From assembly GCF_014384905.1 (NCBI RefSeq), contig NZ_JACRSV010000003.1:260361-324360 (forward strand): DNA of 64,000 bases, given 5' to 3'. A program made the position numbers and the translations under genes. Below are positions 33,040 through 41,574 of this stretch, in pieces. The notes beneath the pieces were generated by a model, which saw only the letters and a list, made by a program, of their open reading frames with translations, did not search any database and was not told the origin of the DNA. Numbering within the stretch: position 1 is the first letter of the stretch; each line of letters begins with the position of its first letter. This DNA is from Fumia xinanensis (GTDB lineage: Bacteria; Bacillota; Clostridia; Oscillospirales; Ruminococcaceae).

Positions 33040-34455
33040 ATGAATAATTGCTTTAGTTCCATGGGGCCTGCCGATGACAAACCCCATGAGGAATGCGGCG
33101 TGTTCGGCGCCTACGATCCTGCGGGAAACGACGTGGCCCCTGCTATTTATTACGGCCTCTTTGCCTTGCAGCACAGAGGCCAGGAAAGCTGCGGCATCGC
33201 GGTAGGGGACACTTTGGGACCGAGGCGAATACTGCTTCACAAGGATATGGGACTTGTCAGTGAGGTATTCAATGAAGAGCGTTTGCAGAAACTCGGGGGA
33301 AATATCGGAGTTGGCCATGTCCGATATTCCACAGCGGGGGACAGCAGCCCTCAAAATGCCCAGCCGCTGGTGCTCAACTATATCAAGGGCACCCTCTGCA
33401 TTGCCCATAATGGAAATTTAGTCAACGCCGTTGAACTTCGACGGGAACTGGAACTTTCCGGATCGATCTTTCAGACCAGCGCTGACACCGAAGTCATCGC
33501 CTATCATATCGCGAGAGAACGATTAAACGCCAAATCGGCGGAAGAGGCGGTGGCTTCGGCGATGCAGAAGATCAGCGGGGCCTATTCCCTCATCGTTATG
33601 AGTCCGAGAAAACTCATTGGGGTGCGGGATCCCATGGGTTTTCGGCCTCTCTGTATCGGAAAGCGGGACAGCACCTATTTTCTCGCGTCGGAAAGCTGTG
33701 CCTTGGACGCAGTGGGGGCAGAATTTGTCCGAGACGTGGCCCCCGGCGAAATCGTCACCATCACCGAAACCGGGATTTTTTCGGAATTTCCTCGGGAGAA
33801 AGCCACAACGGCACACTGCATCTTTGAGTACATCTACTTTGCTCGCCCCGACAGCATCATCGACGGCATCGGGGTCTACGAGTCGAGAGTTCGGGCCGGG
33901 CGAGAACTTGCCCGGCAGCATCCAGTGGAAGCGGATTTGGTGGTCGGAGTGCCTGAGTCGGGCAACGATGCGGCGCTGGGGTTTTCCCTGGAATCGGGCA
34001 TCCCTTACGGCAAGGCTTTCGTCAAGAATAATTACGTAGGACGCACCTTTATCAAACCCACGCAGTTAGAGCGGGAATCCAGTGTCCGTATCAAATTGAA
34101 CGCCCTCAAAAAGGTAGTCTGCGGCAAACGGATCGTCATGATCGACGATTCCATCGTCCGTGGGACAACTTGTGCCCAGATTGTCAGTTTGCTGCGAGAG
34201 GCGGGAGCCACGGAGGTTCATGTGCGCATCAGCTCACCACCATTTAAGCACCCCTGCTATTTTGGCACCGACATTCCTACCGGAGGGCAGCTCATCGCCA
34301 ACCGGCACAATGAACAGGAAATTTGCACTCTTATTGGGGCGGACTCGCTGGGATATCTTTCTGTGAAAAGCCTTTCCGAAATCATACAAGGACGGCTTTC
34401 CTGCTGCGACGCCTGCTTTTCCGGAAAATATCCGGTTGCGCGGCCCAAGCATTAA
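33040..34455 (+). CDS. purF: Amidophosphoribosyltransferase
   Basis: The 471-residue protein has an N-terminal Ntn glutaminase domain (HEECGVFGAYD, the Cys being the nucleophile after removal of a propeptide). The phosphoribosyltransferase domain has PRPP loop VMIDDSIVRGTT. Cysteines towards the C terminus (C-x2-C in LSCCDACF) fit the iron-sulfur-containing Bacillus-type enzyme. It starts purine synthesis by moving glutamine nitrogen to PRPP. It is unusual for purF to sit with asnA and glnN rather than with other pur genes. Confidence 0.97.
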   Translation: MNNCFSSMGPADDKPHEECGVFGAYDPAGNDVAPAIYYGLFALQHRGQESCGIAVGDTLGPRRILLHKDMGLVSEVFNEERLQKLGGNIGVGHVRYSTAGDSSPQNAQPLVLNYIKGTLCIAHNGNLVNAVELRRELELSGSIFQTSADTEVIAYHIARERLNAKSAEEAVASAMQKISGAYSLIVMSPRKLIGVRDPMGFRPLCIGKRDSTYFLASESCALDAVGAEFVRDVAPGEIVTITETGIFSEFPREKATTAHCIFEYIYFARPDSIIDGIGVYESRVRAGRELARQHPVEADLVVGVPESGNDAALGFSLESGIPYGKAFVKNNYVGRTFIKPTQLERESSVRIKLNALKKVVCGKRIVMIDDSIVRGTTCAQIVSLLREAGATEVHVRISSPPFKHPCYFGTDIPTGGQLIANRHNEQEICTLIGADSLGYLSVKSLSEIIQGRLSCCDACFSGKYPVARPKH

Positions 34456-34485
34456 CTTGCCTTTGCCTCTATTTTGCATACACAG

Positions 34486-34526
34486 CAAAACGTCATCCAA
34501 AGGACACTCCTTTGGATGGCGTTTTG
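34486..34526 (+). terminator. Terminator of asnA-glnN-purF
   Basis: An 18-bp stem with one G-T pair (34486-34503 with 34509-34526) surrounds the loop ACACT, followed by TTTT. It could also end the converging minus-strand gene. Confidence 0.88.
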
Positions 34527-34528
34527 TT

Positions 34529-35566
34529 TTAAGAAATAGCCTCGATTTTTCCGGAACCTGGATATTTTTTTGCCCGATCAATCACACACCGCTTGGCAAT
34601 TCTCTCAATGAGGATTTGGGTAATTTCCAATAAAACCACAATGGCAATTCCGCCTAGCAGGCAAAGACAGCGGTTTTCAATAGCAGTGGTCGTATCCAGC
34701 AGTACCAGAGAAGCATTGAGAGCGTTTACGGCGTTTACCATTTGTTTGTGTTTGTATTCTGGAGCAAAATAACTGAGATAGCCCATGAGCATAATGACCA
34801 GCATGGAGTATTGCTGCGGAACCAAGATGCGGAAAACGATGATAAAGACACCGATTCCTATGAAGGTCCCCAGGGCACGGTGTTTGATTCGTACCCAGGT
34901 TTCCCGGAAAACTGGCTGAGTCAGAGACATGGCGACGATACTGATCCACAGCGGTTTTTTCAGCCCCAGCAGTGAGCCAATCAGCACCGCGATGGAAATG
35001 CCCATAGCCATACGGAGGATAAACCCCGGGTTGTGCCAACTGAGCAAAATCTGCTCTTTAATAGCCCTCCGGTTTTCATCCAGTCCTTTGCGCCGCCACC
35101 AGATGAGAGATATGGCGGCGACCAGCGCCCCTCCAGCAATGAGGCCTAGAAGCCGTTTGGGAAACTGCTGGGGCGTAACCAATGTTGCCTGGCAAAAGAC
35201 AAAGGTGAGCAGAAAATTGATGTAAAGCTTGGTTCCAATGGGTTCGGTGCAGAGACTCATCACTACGGTTATGAAAAGGAACTGAATCGGAAAGGCAAGC
35301 CATGGTGAAAGTGCAGAGCATTGGGCGGCAATACCCGCCCCTGCATATAGCAAAACGATAATACCGGCCATTTTGGTAGGGCGGATACCGGGTGGGCATA
35401 CGGGAAACATGGTGATTCCGACGCTGATGGCGACGCCGGCTAAGATGTCGCCCGCGCCAAAAAGTGTTTGATACAGAAAAATAAAAGCAAGGGAAAAAAC
35501 GAACCGAACCGCGTTTTCGAAAACCAATTTCCCGGTGTGTTTGAATTGTTCTTTGGATACTGTCAA
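34529..35566 (-). CDS. FUSC/aromatic acid exporter family membrane protein
   Basis: The 345-residue protein has two sets of hydrophobic segments: about six membrane helices in the first half (AGVAISVGITMFPVCPP onward) and four to five in the second (MAMGISIAVLIGSLLG, GTFIGIGVFIIVF, LVIMLMGYLSYF). A charged domain lies between and a basic C terminus at the end. This doubled layout is that of FUSC/ArAE proteins linked to efflux of aromatic acids and similar compounds. The start is TTG at 35564-35566, with GGAGG 7 bases upstream; codons before it are not needed. No regulator or partner gene is adjacent. Confidence 0.8.
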   Translation of the reverse strand: MTVSKEQFKHTGKLVFENAVRFVFSLAFIFLYQTLFGAGDILAGVAISVGITMFPVCPPGIRPTKMAGIIVLLYAGAGIAAQCSALSPWLAFPIQFLFITVVMSLCTEPIGTKLYINFLLTFVFCQATLVTPQQFPKRLLGLIAGGALVAAISLIWWRRKGLDENRRAIKEQILLSWHNPGFILRMAMGISIAVLIGSLLGLKKPLWISIVAMSLTQPVFRETWVRIKHRALGTFIGIGVFIIVFRILVPQQYSMLVIMLMGYLSYFAPEYKHKQMVNAVNALNASLVLLDTTTAIENRCLCLLGGIAIVVLLEITQILIERIAKRCVIDRAKKYPGSGKIEAIS

Positions 35567-35723
35567 TACGATTCCTCCATAAAATTGGGCCTCTACTACG
35601 TCCAGAGGTTCCATAATCATTTCAATTATTCTTAAATGATAGCAGTTTTTTGAAGGGGTTACAACAACGGTTATTTGTGAATTTTTTCTTAATCCTACTC
35701 AATTTTATTGGACAACATAACAA

Positions 35724-35757
35724 AAGGCAGAATTCAGCATTTACTGAATTCTGCCTT
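35724..35757 (-). terminator. Terminator after tRNA-Ala
   Basis: A perfect 14-bp stem (35724-35737 with 35744-35757) has a 6-base loop and a TTTTGTT tail on the minus strand, right after the tRNA. Confidence 0.8.
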
Positions 35758-35762
35758 CTCAA

Positions 35763-35838
35763 TGGTGGAGACGATCGGACTCGAACCGACTACCTATACG
35801 TTGCGAACGTATCGCTCTCCCAGGTGAGCTACGCCCCC
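35763..35838 (-). tRNA. tRNA-Ala (anticodon CGC)
   Basis: Minus strand, 76 bases with encoded CCA. The acceptor stem GGGGGCG pairs with CGTCTCC (two G-T pairs). The D stem is GCTC/GAGC and the anticodon stem ATACG/CGTAT with loop TTCGCAA. The T arm has GTCGG/CCGAT with TTCGAGT. The anticodon reads the GCG alanine codon, an extra isoacceptor suited to a GC-rich genome. Confidence 0.93.
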
Positions 35839-35964
35839 AAATCTAACGGAAAATATTATATCACAGTTTTTGGGGTTTGTACAGATAAATTTGGGATTTT
35901 TTTATTTTTCTTTAAAAGGTTAGCTCTGGAAATCCTATCTCCTGATGAAAGAAGACAGGATTTT

Positions 35965-36750
35965 TCAAAATTTGCGGGACTTAAACTGGATGGGAGGAGT
36001 GTCTTCTTTCAGTGCCTCAAAACGATAGCCTTTTTCAGTGTAGTAGTCAATAAGCATTTTAATGCAGTCTACCGCAGTGGTACGCAGTGCGTCGTCGTGC
36101 ATTAAAATGAGGATTCTGTCATCGTCTCCGCCAGATTTTACAATATTTTTAAACATTTTTTCTGCCGGTGTGGGAGTGGCCTTGTCGTCTTTGGCCAGGG
36201 CGTTCCAATCGAAAAAGACGTATCCCTGCTCAGCAGTGATTTCTTTTACTTTTGCTAAAGTGGAGGCGTCGGCGTTGGAATTATTGCTCCCCCCCGGGAA
36301 GCGGAAGATTTTGGGTGTATCCCCGACGATCTCCTGCAGATGATTTTGTAGGCGTTCAAAGTCCGCCAGATAGGCATCCGCGTTGGCATAAATCTCTTTG
36401 TATTTATGGGAGTAGGAGTGCAGGCCGATACTGTGCCCTTCATCTACCATGCGCTGGTACAGCATTTTTCCCCGGTCCGTGGTTGCGCCAATTACAAAAA
36501 AGGTAGCAGGAATATTTTCTTCCTGCAGCAGGTCCAAAATGTCGGCGGTGACGACAGAAGGGCCGTCGTCAAAGGTGAGGTATACGATTTTATCACCGCC
36601 TTCCTCCGAAGGCGGAGCGGCGTCCATAGGCTCGGCGGAAGTACGAACCGTCATAACAGCGGAAAATACGTTAAGGCCGATGGCGACCGTCAGCAAAAAT
36701 ACAATGGTGCCAAACAGTATATTTTTCAGTCGGAAGCTGCGGATAAACAT
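35965..36750 (-). CDS. Polysaccharide deacetylase family protein (NodB domain)
   Basis: The 261-residue protein has an N-terminal signal anchor (FGTIVFLLTVAIGLNVFSAVM), a short acidic linker and a NodB domain. Motif 1 is TFDDGPS (catalytic base and metal Asp), motif 2 is HSIGLHSYSHKY (metal histidines), and RFPGGSNN follows. Such enzymes remove acetyl groups from peptidoglycan or other cell-surface sugars outside the membrane. It stands alone between a tRNA and the glutamate synthase operon on the opposite strand. Confidence 0.93.
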   Translation of the reverse strand: MFIRSFRLKNILFGTIVFLLTVAIGLNVFSAVMTVRTSAEPMDAAPPSEEGGDKIVYLTFDDGPSVVTADILDLLQEENIPATFFVIGATTDRGKMLYQRMVDEGHSIGLHSYSHKYKEIYANADAYLADFERLQNHLQEIVGDTPKIFRFPGGSNNSNADASTLAKVKEITAEQGYVFFDWNALAKDDKATPTPAEKMFKNIVKSGGDDDRILILMHDDALRTTAVDCIKMLIDYYTEKGYRFEALKEDTPPIQFKSRKF

Positions 36751-37101
36751 AATGATGATCCTTTCACAGTGAAGTAAGGAATAGGCTTTCTAAACTATAT
36801 GCTAAGAAAAAATTTTTATGTAAAAGAATAACTAGAGGGGATCGTTGGCGCGGCTTGCTTTTTACCAAAATTTAAACATAATAAGCAAATCTAATAACAG
36901 CAAAAAGCAATTATTATGACAGGCGGCAAAAAAAACTTTCATTTTATAAATTAATGGTTTGTAAAACGTATCCGCATGAATAATAGGCATAATAAAGGTT
37001 TTATTTGATTTAAATACATTCAAAAGTGGCCGCATAAAAGTCATGTGATTTATTCTATTTTCACAAATATGCAGGAGATATATTTTTTTCGTTCAAAAAT
37101 A
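36751..37101. other. AT-rich intergenic region without recognised gene
   Basis: About 350 bases between divergently oriented genes. I see scattered A/T tracts and the minus-strand approach to the deacetylase start, but no convincing coding frame, RNA gene or repeat. Confidence 0.6.
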
Positions 37102-37130
37102 TTGACAGTTTTCAGAGAAAATAGTATAAT
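37102..37130 (+). promoter_or_regulatory. Promoter of the glutamate synthase operon
   Basis: TTGACA (37102-37107), 17-base spacer, TATAAT (37125-37130): a perfect consensus, identical in form to the asnA promoter. The start should be near 37137. Confidence 0.88.
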
Positions 37131-37137
37131 AGGCATC

Positions 37138-37203
37138 GTGAACAAAGGCGTTCATCAGAGGATACGGAAACCATTGTCCGTACCCTCTGATGGACGCCTT
37201 TTT
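37138..37203 (+). promoter_or_regulatory. ANTAR-type attenuator before the glutamate synthase operon
   Basis: GTGAAC-AAAGGC-GTTCAT (37138-37155) is a 6-bp hairpin with the same AAAGGC hexaloop as in the asnA leader. Its loop and 3' arm form the start of a 24-bp terminator stem (37144-37167 with 37178-37201, a few G-T pairs, 10-base loop) ending in TTTTT. The two structures are mutually exclusive. The hairpin begins within one or two bases of the expected transcript start, so the RNA switch acts at the very 5' end. Confidence 0.72.
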
Positions 37204-37231
37204 AATTTGCTTTAGAAAGGGGACAGAATCC

Positions 37232-38320
37232 ATGTTAAAGGAAGGACAGGTACGCATCCCTTCGGGTTGTGCCATTTCCGGCATTTTTGCCCGAGACGGA
37301 AAGCGATTTTCCGGACTTAAAGCGGTACAGTCCATTGCGGTAATGCACGACCGCAGCAATGGACTGGGAGGCGGCTTTGCAGGATACGGTATTTATCCGG
37401 AATATAAAGAGTATTATGCATTCCATGTGTTTTATGACACTTTGGAGGCACGTCAGAAATGCGAATGTTTTTTGGAACAGCATTTTGATATCGTGAACCT
37501 GTCGAAAATCCCTACTCGGAAGACTCCGAAAATCAAAGACGAACCTCTCATCTGGCGGTATTTCCTCTATCCGCTTCCCACAAAGCTCAAGGCGAGCCAG
37601 CTTGACGAGCGGGAATTTGTCGCCAAGTGCGTCATCCGCATCAACACCCATATCGACGGCGCCTATGTCTTTTCCAGCGGCAAAAACATGGGCGTCTTCA
37701 AAGCAGTGGGCTTTCCGGAAGATGTAGGGGATTTCTACCGGCTGGAGGAGTACGAGGGCTACTGCTGGACGGCCCACGGACGGTATCCCACCAATACCCC
37801 CGGCTGGTGGGGCGGGGCCCATCCCTTTGCGATGCTTGACTACTCCATCGTCCACAACGGGGAGATTTCCTCCTACGATGCCAATAGGAGGGCTATTGAG
37901 ATGCATGGTTATCAGTGCAATCTGCTCACCGACACCGAAGTCATCACCTACATGGTGGATTATTTAAACCGTCGCCAAGGCCTTTCCATGGAAGAGGTGG
38001 CCCAGGTCATCGCCGCTCCCTTTTGGAGTACAATTGAATCAAAGGAGCCGGAAGAGCGGGAAAAGCTCACCTATTTCCGCAATGCATTTGCAAGCTACCT
38101 CATCACTGGCCCTTTCTCTATTCTGGTTGGATTCGAGGGCGGCATGATGGCACTGAATGACCGGCTGAAGCTCCGCTCTATGGTGGCGGCCGAAAAGGGC
38201 GATATGTTTTATATTGCCAGTGAAGAAAGCGCCATCCGGGTCATCGAGCCGGAGTTAGACCGTATCTGGGCTCCCCGCGGGGGAGAACCGGTAATCGTGC
38301 GTTTGAAGGGAGGGGAGTAA
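37232..38320 (+). CDS. Class II glutamine amidotransferase subunit of split glutamate synthase (GltB1-like)
   Basis: The 362-residue protein is an Ntn-type glutaminase. It shows SGCAISGIF with the presumed nucleophile cysteine at residue 13 after a short propeptide, GHGRYPTNTPGWWGGAHPF and VHNGEISSYDANRR (glutamine binding). In split (archaeal-type) glutamate synthase this is the N-terminal domain as a separate protein, delivering ammonia to the FMN subunit that follows 3 bases later. ATG at 37232 has AAAGGGG upstream. It opens a six-gene operon. Confidence 0.88.
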   Translation: MLKEGQVRIPSGCAISGIFARDGKRFSGLKAVQSIAVMHDRSNGLGGGFAGYGIYPEYKEYYAFHVFYDTLEARQKCECFLEQHFDIVNLSKIPTRKTPKIKDEPLIWRYFLYPLPTKLKASQLDEREFVAKCVIRINTHIDGAYVFSSGKNMGVFKAVGFPEDVGDFYRLEEYEGYCWTAHGRYPTNTPGWWGGAHPFAMLDYSIVHNGEISSYDANRRAIEMHGYQCNLLTDTEVITYMVDYLNRRQGLSMEEVAQVIAAPFWSTIESKEPEEREKLTYFRNAFASYLITGPFSILVGFEGGMMALNDRLKLRSMVAAEKGDMFYIASEESAIRVIEPELDRIWAPRGGEPVIVRLKGGE

Positions 38321-38322
38321 TT

Positions 38323-39828
38323 ATGGCAATCAATTTCCTCTATCCAGATTATGAAGTGATCCGAAATTACGACCGCTGCATCGCCTGCCGGGTCTGCGAA
38401 CGGCAATGCGCCAACGAAGTACATCAGTACGACCCCGACACCGGGCGGATGACGGCGGACGAGAGCAAATGCGTCAACTGCCATCGCTGCGTCTCCCTCT
38501 GTCCGACGCGGGCGCTTAAAATCGTCAAAACCGATCATACTTTTAAGGAAAATGCCAACTGGTCCGGTCAGACGATTCAAGAAGTCTATCGGCAGGCGGG
38601 TTCTGGCGGGGTACTGCTTTCCTCTATGGGCAATCCCAAGGAATATCCAGTCTACTGGGACAAAATCCTCATCAACGCCTCTCAGGTGACGAATCCATCT
38701 ATCGACCCCCTGCGGGAACCCATGGAAACGAGGGTGTATCTGGGCAAGAAGCCTGAAGGTATCGAGCGGGATAAAAACGGAAAAATTATCAATAATTTGA
38801 CCCCTCAATTGAAACTCAACACCCCCATTATGTTTTCCGCTATGAGCTACGGCTCTATCAGTTATAACGCCCACGCGAGCCTGGCCAGGGCGGCGGAACA
38901 ACTTGGCATTTACTACAACACCGGCGAAGGCGGCCTTCATAAAGATTTCTACCAATACGGCCCCAACACCATTGTCCAGGTGGCTTCCGGACGCTTCGGC
39001 GTTTACAAGGATTATCTGGAAGCGGGAGCGGCCATCGAAATTAAGATGGGCCAGGGGGCTAAGCCCGGCATCGGCGGGCATTTGCCTGGTGCAAAGGTGG
39101 GCGAGGACGTGTCCAAGACCAGGATGATCCCTCTCCACTCTGATGCCATTTCCCCGGCACCACACCACGACATTTATTCCATCGAGGATTTACGACAACT
39201 GGTATTTTCCTTAAAAGAAGCGACAGAATATAAAAAACCCATTATCGTTAAAATCGCGGCGGTTCACAACGTGGCGGCTATTGCCAGCGGCGTTGCCCGC
39301 AGCGGAGCCGACATCATCGCCATCGACGGGTTCAGAGGCGGAACAGGTGCCGCTCCGACCCGCATACGCGACAACGTAGGCATTCCCATTGAGCTCGCCC
39401 TGGCGAGCGTTGACCAGCGGCTCCGGGATGAGGGAATCCGCGACCAGGTGTCCGTCGTCGTAGGGGGAAGTATCCGCAGCAGCGCCGACGTAGTAAAGGC
39501 TATCGCTTTGGGAGCGGATGCCTGCTACATTGCGACCAGCGCACTCCTAGCTCTTGGATGCCACCTCTGCCGTAGCTGCCAGAGCGGCAAATGCAACTGG
39601 GGGATCGCGACCCAGCGGCCTGATCTGGTGCGGCGGCTCAATCCCGACATCGGTTCGGAGCGGCTTATCAATCTCATCACCGCCTGGGATCACGAAATCA
39701 AGGAAATGATGGGCGGCATGGGTATCAATTCTATCGAGGCCCTCAAGGGAAACCGCTTGATGCTCCGTGGCATTGGCCTGGGCGACAGAGAGCTTTCTAT
39801 ACTCGGCATCAAACACGCGGGAGAATAA
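38323..39828 (+). CDS. FMN-binding synthase subunit of split glutamate synthase, with ferredoxin domain (GltB2-like)
   Basis: The 501-residue protein has an N-terminal dicluster ferredoxin domain (CIACRVCERQC and CVNCHRCVSLCP, about 18-65). The FMN-binding TIM-barrel synthase domain follows (FSAMSYGSISYNAHASLARAA, NTGEGG, IDGFRGGTGAAP, and the 3Fe-4S cysteines in GCHLCRSCQSGKCNWG). It reduces 2-oxoglutarate with ammonia to glutamate. The fused ferredoxin domain suggests direct electron supply from ferredoxin or the neighbouring oxidoreductase. Confidence 0.93.
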   Translation: MAINFLYPDYEVIRNYDRCIACRVCERQCANEVHQYDPDTGRMTADESKCVNCHRCVSLCPTRALKIVKTDHTFKENANWSGQTIQEVYRQAGSGGVLLSSMGNPKEYPVYWDKILINASQVTNPSIDPLREPMETRVYLGKKPEGIERDKNGKIINNLTPQLKLNTPIMFSAMSYGSISYNAHASLARAAEQLGIYYNTGEGGLHKDFYQYGPNTIVQVASGRFGVYKDYLEAGAAIEIKMGQGAKPGIGGHLPGAKVGEDVSKTRMIPLHSDAISPAPHHDIYSIEDLRQLVFSLKEATEYKKPIIVKIAAVHNVAAIASGVARSGADIIAIDGFRGGTGAAPTRIRDNVGIPIELALASVDQRLRDEGIRDQVSVVVGGSIRSSADVVKAIALGADACYIATSALLALGCHLCRSCQSGKCNWGIATQRPDLVRRLNPDIGSERLINLITAWDHEIKEMMGGMGINSIEALKGNRLMLRGIGLGDRELSILGIKHAGE

Positions 39829-39855
39829 TTTTAGTCTGAAAGAGGAGAAGAAAAC

Positions 39856-41127
39856 ATGTTAACAGCCATTGTGGGGATTAACTGGGGCGACGAAGGCAAG
39901 GGCAGAATGGTGGATCTCTTTTCGGAAAAATACGACATTGTGGCCCGCTATCAGGGCGGGAACAACGCTGGACACACCGTTGTCAATGATCGGGGCAAGT
40001 TTATTTTAAATCTACTGCCCTCTGGAATTTTGCGGGAGGAAGTCACAAATGTCATGGGAACCGGCATGGTCATCGATTTGGAGCACTTAAGCGGCGAAAT
40101 CGGCAGACTCCGGGAGGCAGGGGTGCAGATTTCCCCCGAAAGTTTAAAAATAAGCGACAGAGCCGTTATCTGTATGCCCTACCACAAACTTCTGGATGTT
40201 TTGGAAGAAGAACGGCTGGGCGATGCCAAATTTGGCTCGACGAGACGGGGCATCTCCCCGGTATACGGCGACAAATACATGAAAAAATGCCTGCGGATGG
40301 GGGATTTGCTGGATAGAGATTCTTATGCAGAGGCTCTCAAGGGGATCCTCGCCTGGAAAAATTTGACCATCACCGGGGTGTACGGGGCAAATCCCACGGA
40401 TTACGATGAGATGCTCAGCTGGCTGGATAAGTACGCTGAGGAATTCAAGGACTATATCTGCGACACCGGTGTTTATCTGAACGAGGCAGCATCGGAAGGA
40501 AAAAACATCATGTTTGAAGCACAGCTTGGCGCCCTGCGCGACATCGATTTCGGCATCTGCCCCTTTACCTCTTCTTCCCCCACCATTGCCGCTTATGCCC
40601 CTATCGGCGCAGGAATCCCCAATTGGAAGCTCACCAATACCATCGGCATCATGAAAGCCTACTCCACCTGTGTGGGAGAGGGCCCCTTTACAGCAGAAAT
40701 GTTTGGGGACGAGGCGGAGAAGCTCCGTGCGGCAGGCGGCGAATACGGTGCAGCCACCGGACGTCCCAGGAGGGTTGGTCCCTTTGACGTAGTGGCCTCC
40801 AAATACGGCGTGCGGGTTCAGGGCTGCGACGAATTGGCCCTGACCAAGCTGGACGTACTCTCCTATATGGAGAAAATTCCCGTCTGTACCGCTTATGAAC
40901 TGGATGGACAGATTGTACACGAGTTTCCCTATGGCTCGAAGCTTGACCGGGCAAAACCGGTGGTGGAATATTTCGCTGGCTGGAACTGCGATGTATCCAA
41001 ATGCCGCAAACCGGAGGAGCTGCCGGAGGCGGCAAAAAAATATATCGCCTATCTGGAAAAAGCGGTTGGATGCAAGATCAAATACGTGTCGGTGGGCGCC
41101 GCCCGCGATGAATACATTGTTCTTTAG
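39856..41127 (+). CDS. purA: Adenylosuccinate synthase
   Basis: The 423-residue protein has the GTP P-loop-like NWGDEGKGRMVD, the catalytic His in NNAGHT, and GTRRGISPVY-type and TGRPRRVGPFD motifs of PurA. It joins IMP and aspartate on the way to AMP. It lies between the synthase and ferredoxin genes of the glutamate synthase operon, with short spacers (27 and 9 bases), so its expression should follow nitrogen control. It has the same codon style as its neighbours. Confidence 0.97.
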   Translation: MLTAIVGINWGDEGKGRMVDLFSEKYDIVARYQGGNNAGHTVVNDRGKFILNLLPSGILREEVTNVMGTGMVIDLEHLSGEIGRLREAGVQISPESLKISDRAVICMPYHKLLDVLEEERLGDAKFGSTRRGISPVYGDKYMKKCLRMGDLLDRDSYAEALKGILAWKNLTITGVYGANPTDYDEMLSWLDKYAEEFKDYICDTGVYLNEAASEGKNIMFEAQLGALRDIDFGICPFTSSSPTIAAYAPIGAGIPNWKLTNTIGIMKAYSTCVGEGPFTAEMFGDEAEKLRAAGGEYGAATGRPRRVGPFDVVASKYGVRVQGCDELALTKLDVLSYMEKIPVCTAYELDGQIVHEFPYGSKLDRAKPVVEYFAGWNCDVSKCRKPEELPEAAKKYIAYLEKAVGCKIKYVSVGAARDEYIVL

Positions 41128-41136
41128 GTGATTGCC

Positions 41137-41574
41137 ATGAAAAAAGTTTACGTAGAAGAAAAATGGTGCCTGGGGTGCCATTTATGCGAATACAACTGCG
41201 CTTTTGCCAACTCCGGCTGTTCAGATATGGTTAAGGCCCTCAAGGGCATTGAAATCAACCCCCGCATCCGCATCGAAGAAAAAGGAGACGTTCATTTTGC
41301 CGTGAGCTGCCGCCACTGTGAAGAACCTCTCTGCGTAAAAGGGTGTATTTCCGGTGCACTTTCTGTCAAAAACGGGGCAGTCTTTGTGGACCAGGAGAAA
41401 TGTGTGGGGTGCTACACCTGTATCCTCAGTTGTCCTTATGGCGCCATTATGCCCGCTGAAAACGGTGTGGTGCAGAAATGTGAACTCTGTATCGCAAACA
41501 GCTGCGGTGCGCCCGCCTGCGTGGCCGGATGCCCTAACAACGCTATTATTTTTACAGAGGAGGCAGGAGCATGA
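41137..41574 (+). CDS. 4Fe-4S ferredoxin-type electron transfer protein (HycB/CooF-like)
   Basis: The 145-residue protein carries four cysteine groups (CLGCHLCEYNC, CRHCEEPLCVKGC, CVGCYTCILSC, CELC with CVAGC), enough for up to four 4Fe-4S clusters, as in HycB/DMSO-reductase electron-transfer subunits. ATG at 41137 has AGGTGA upstream; the in-frame GTG three codons earlier overlaps that site. Its stop overlaps the next start (ATGA). It probably links NAD(P)H or ferredoxin to the glutamate synthase. Confidence 0.88.
   Translation: MKKVYVEEKWCLGCHLCEYNCAFANSGCSDMVKALKGIEINPRIRIEEKGDVHFAVSCRHCEEPLCVKGCISGALSVKNGAVFVDQEKCVGCYTCILSCPYGAIMPAENGVVQKCELCIANSCGAPACVAGCPNNAIIFTEEAGA

Noticed and set aside
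35650..36105. Plus-strand frame of 151 codons across the tRNA-Ala gene
   Set aside because: It runs through the antisense of the tRNA and its terminator and into the end of the deacetylase gene; the apparent protein is a translation of RNA structure.
36862..37044. Minus-strand frame of 60 codons before the glutamate synthase leader
   Set aside because: AT-rich, no ribosome binding site, composition unlike real genes nearby.
39856..41127. purA as a foreign insertion in the glutamate synthase operon
   Set aside because: Spacing, ribosome binding site and codon style match its neighbours and there are no repeats at its borders.
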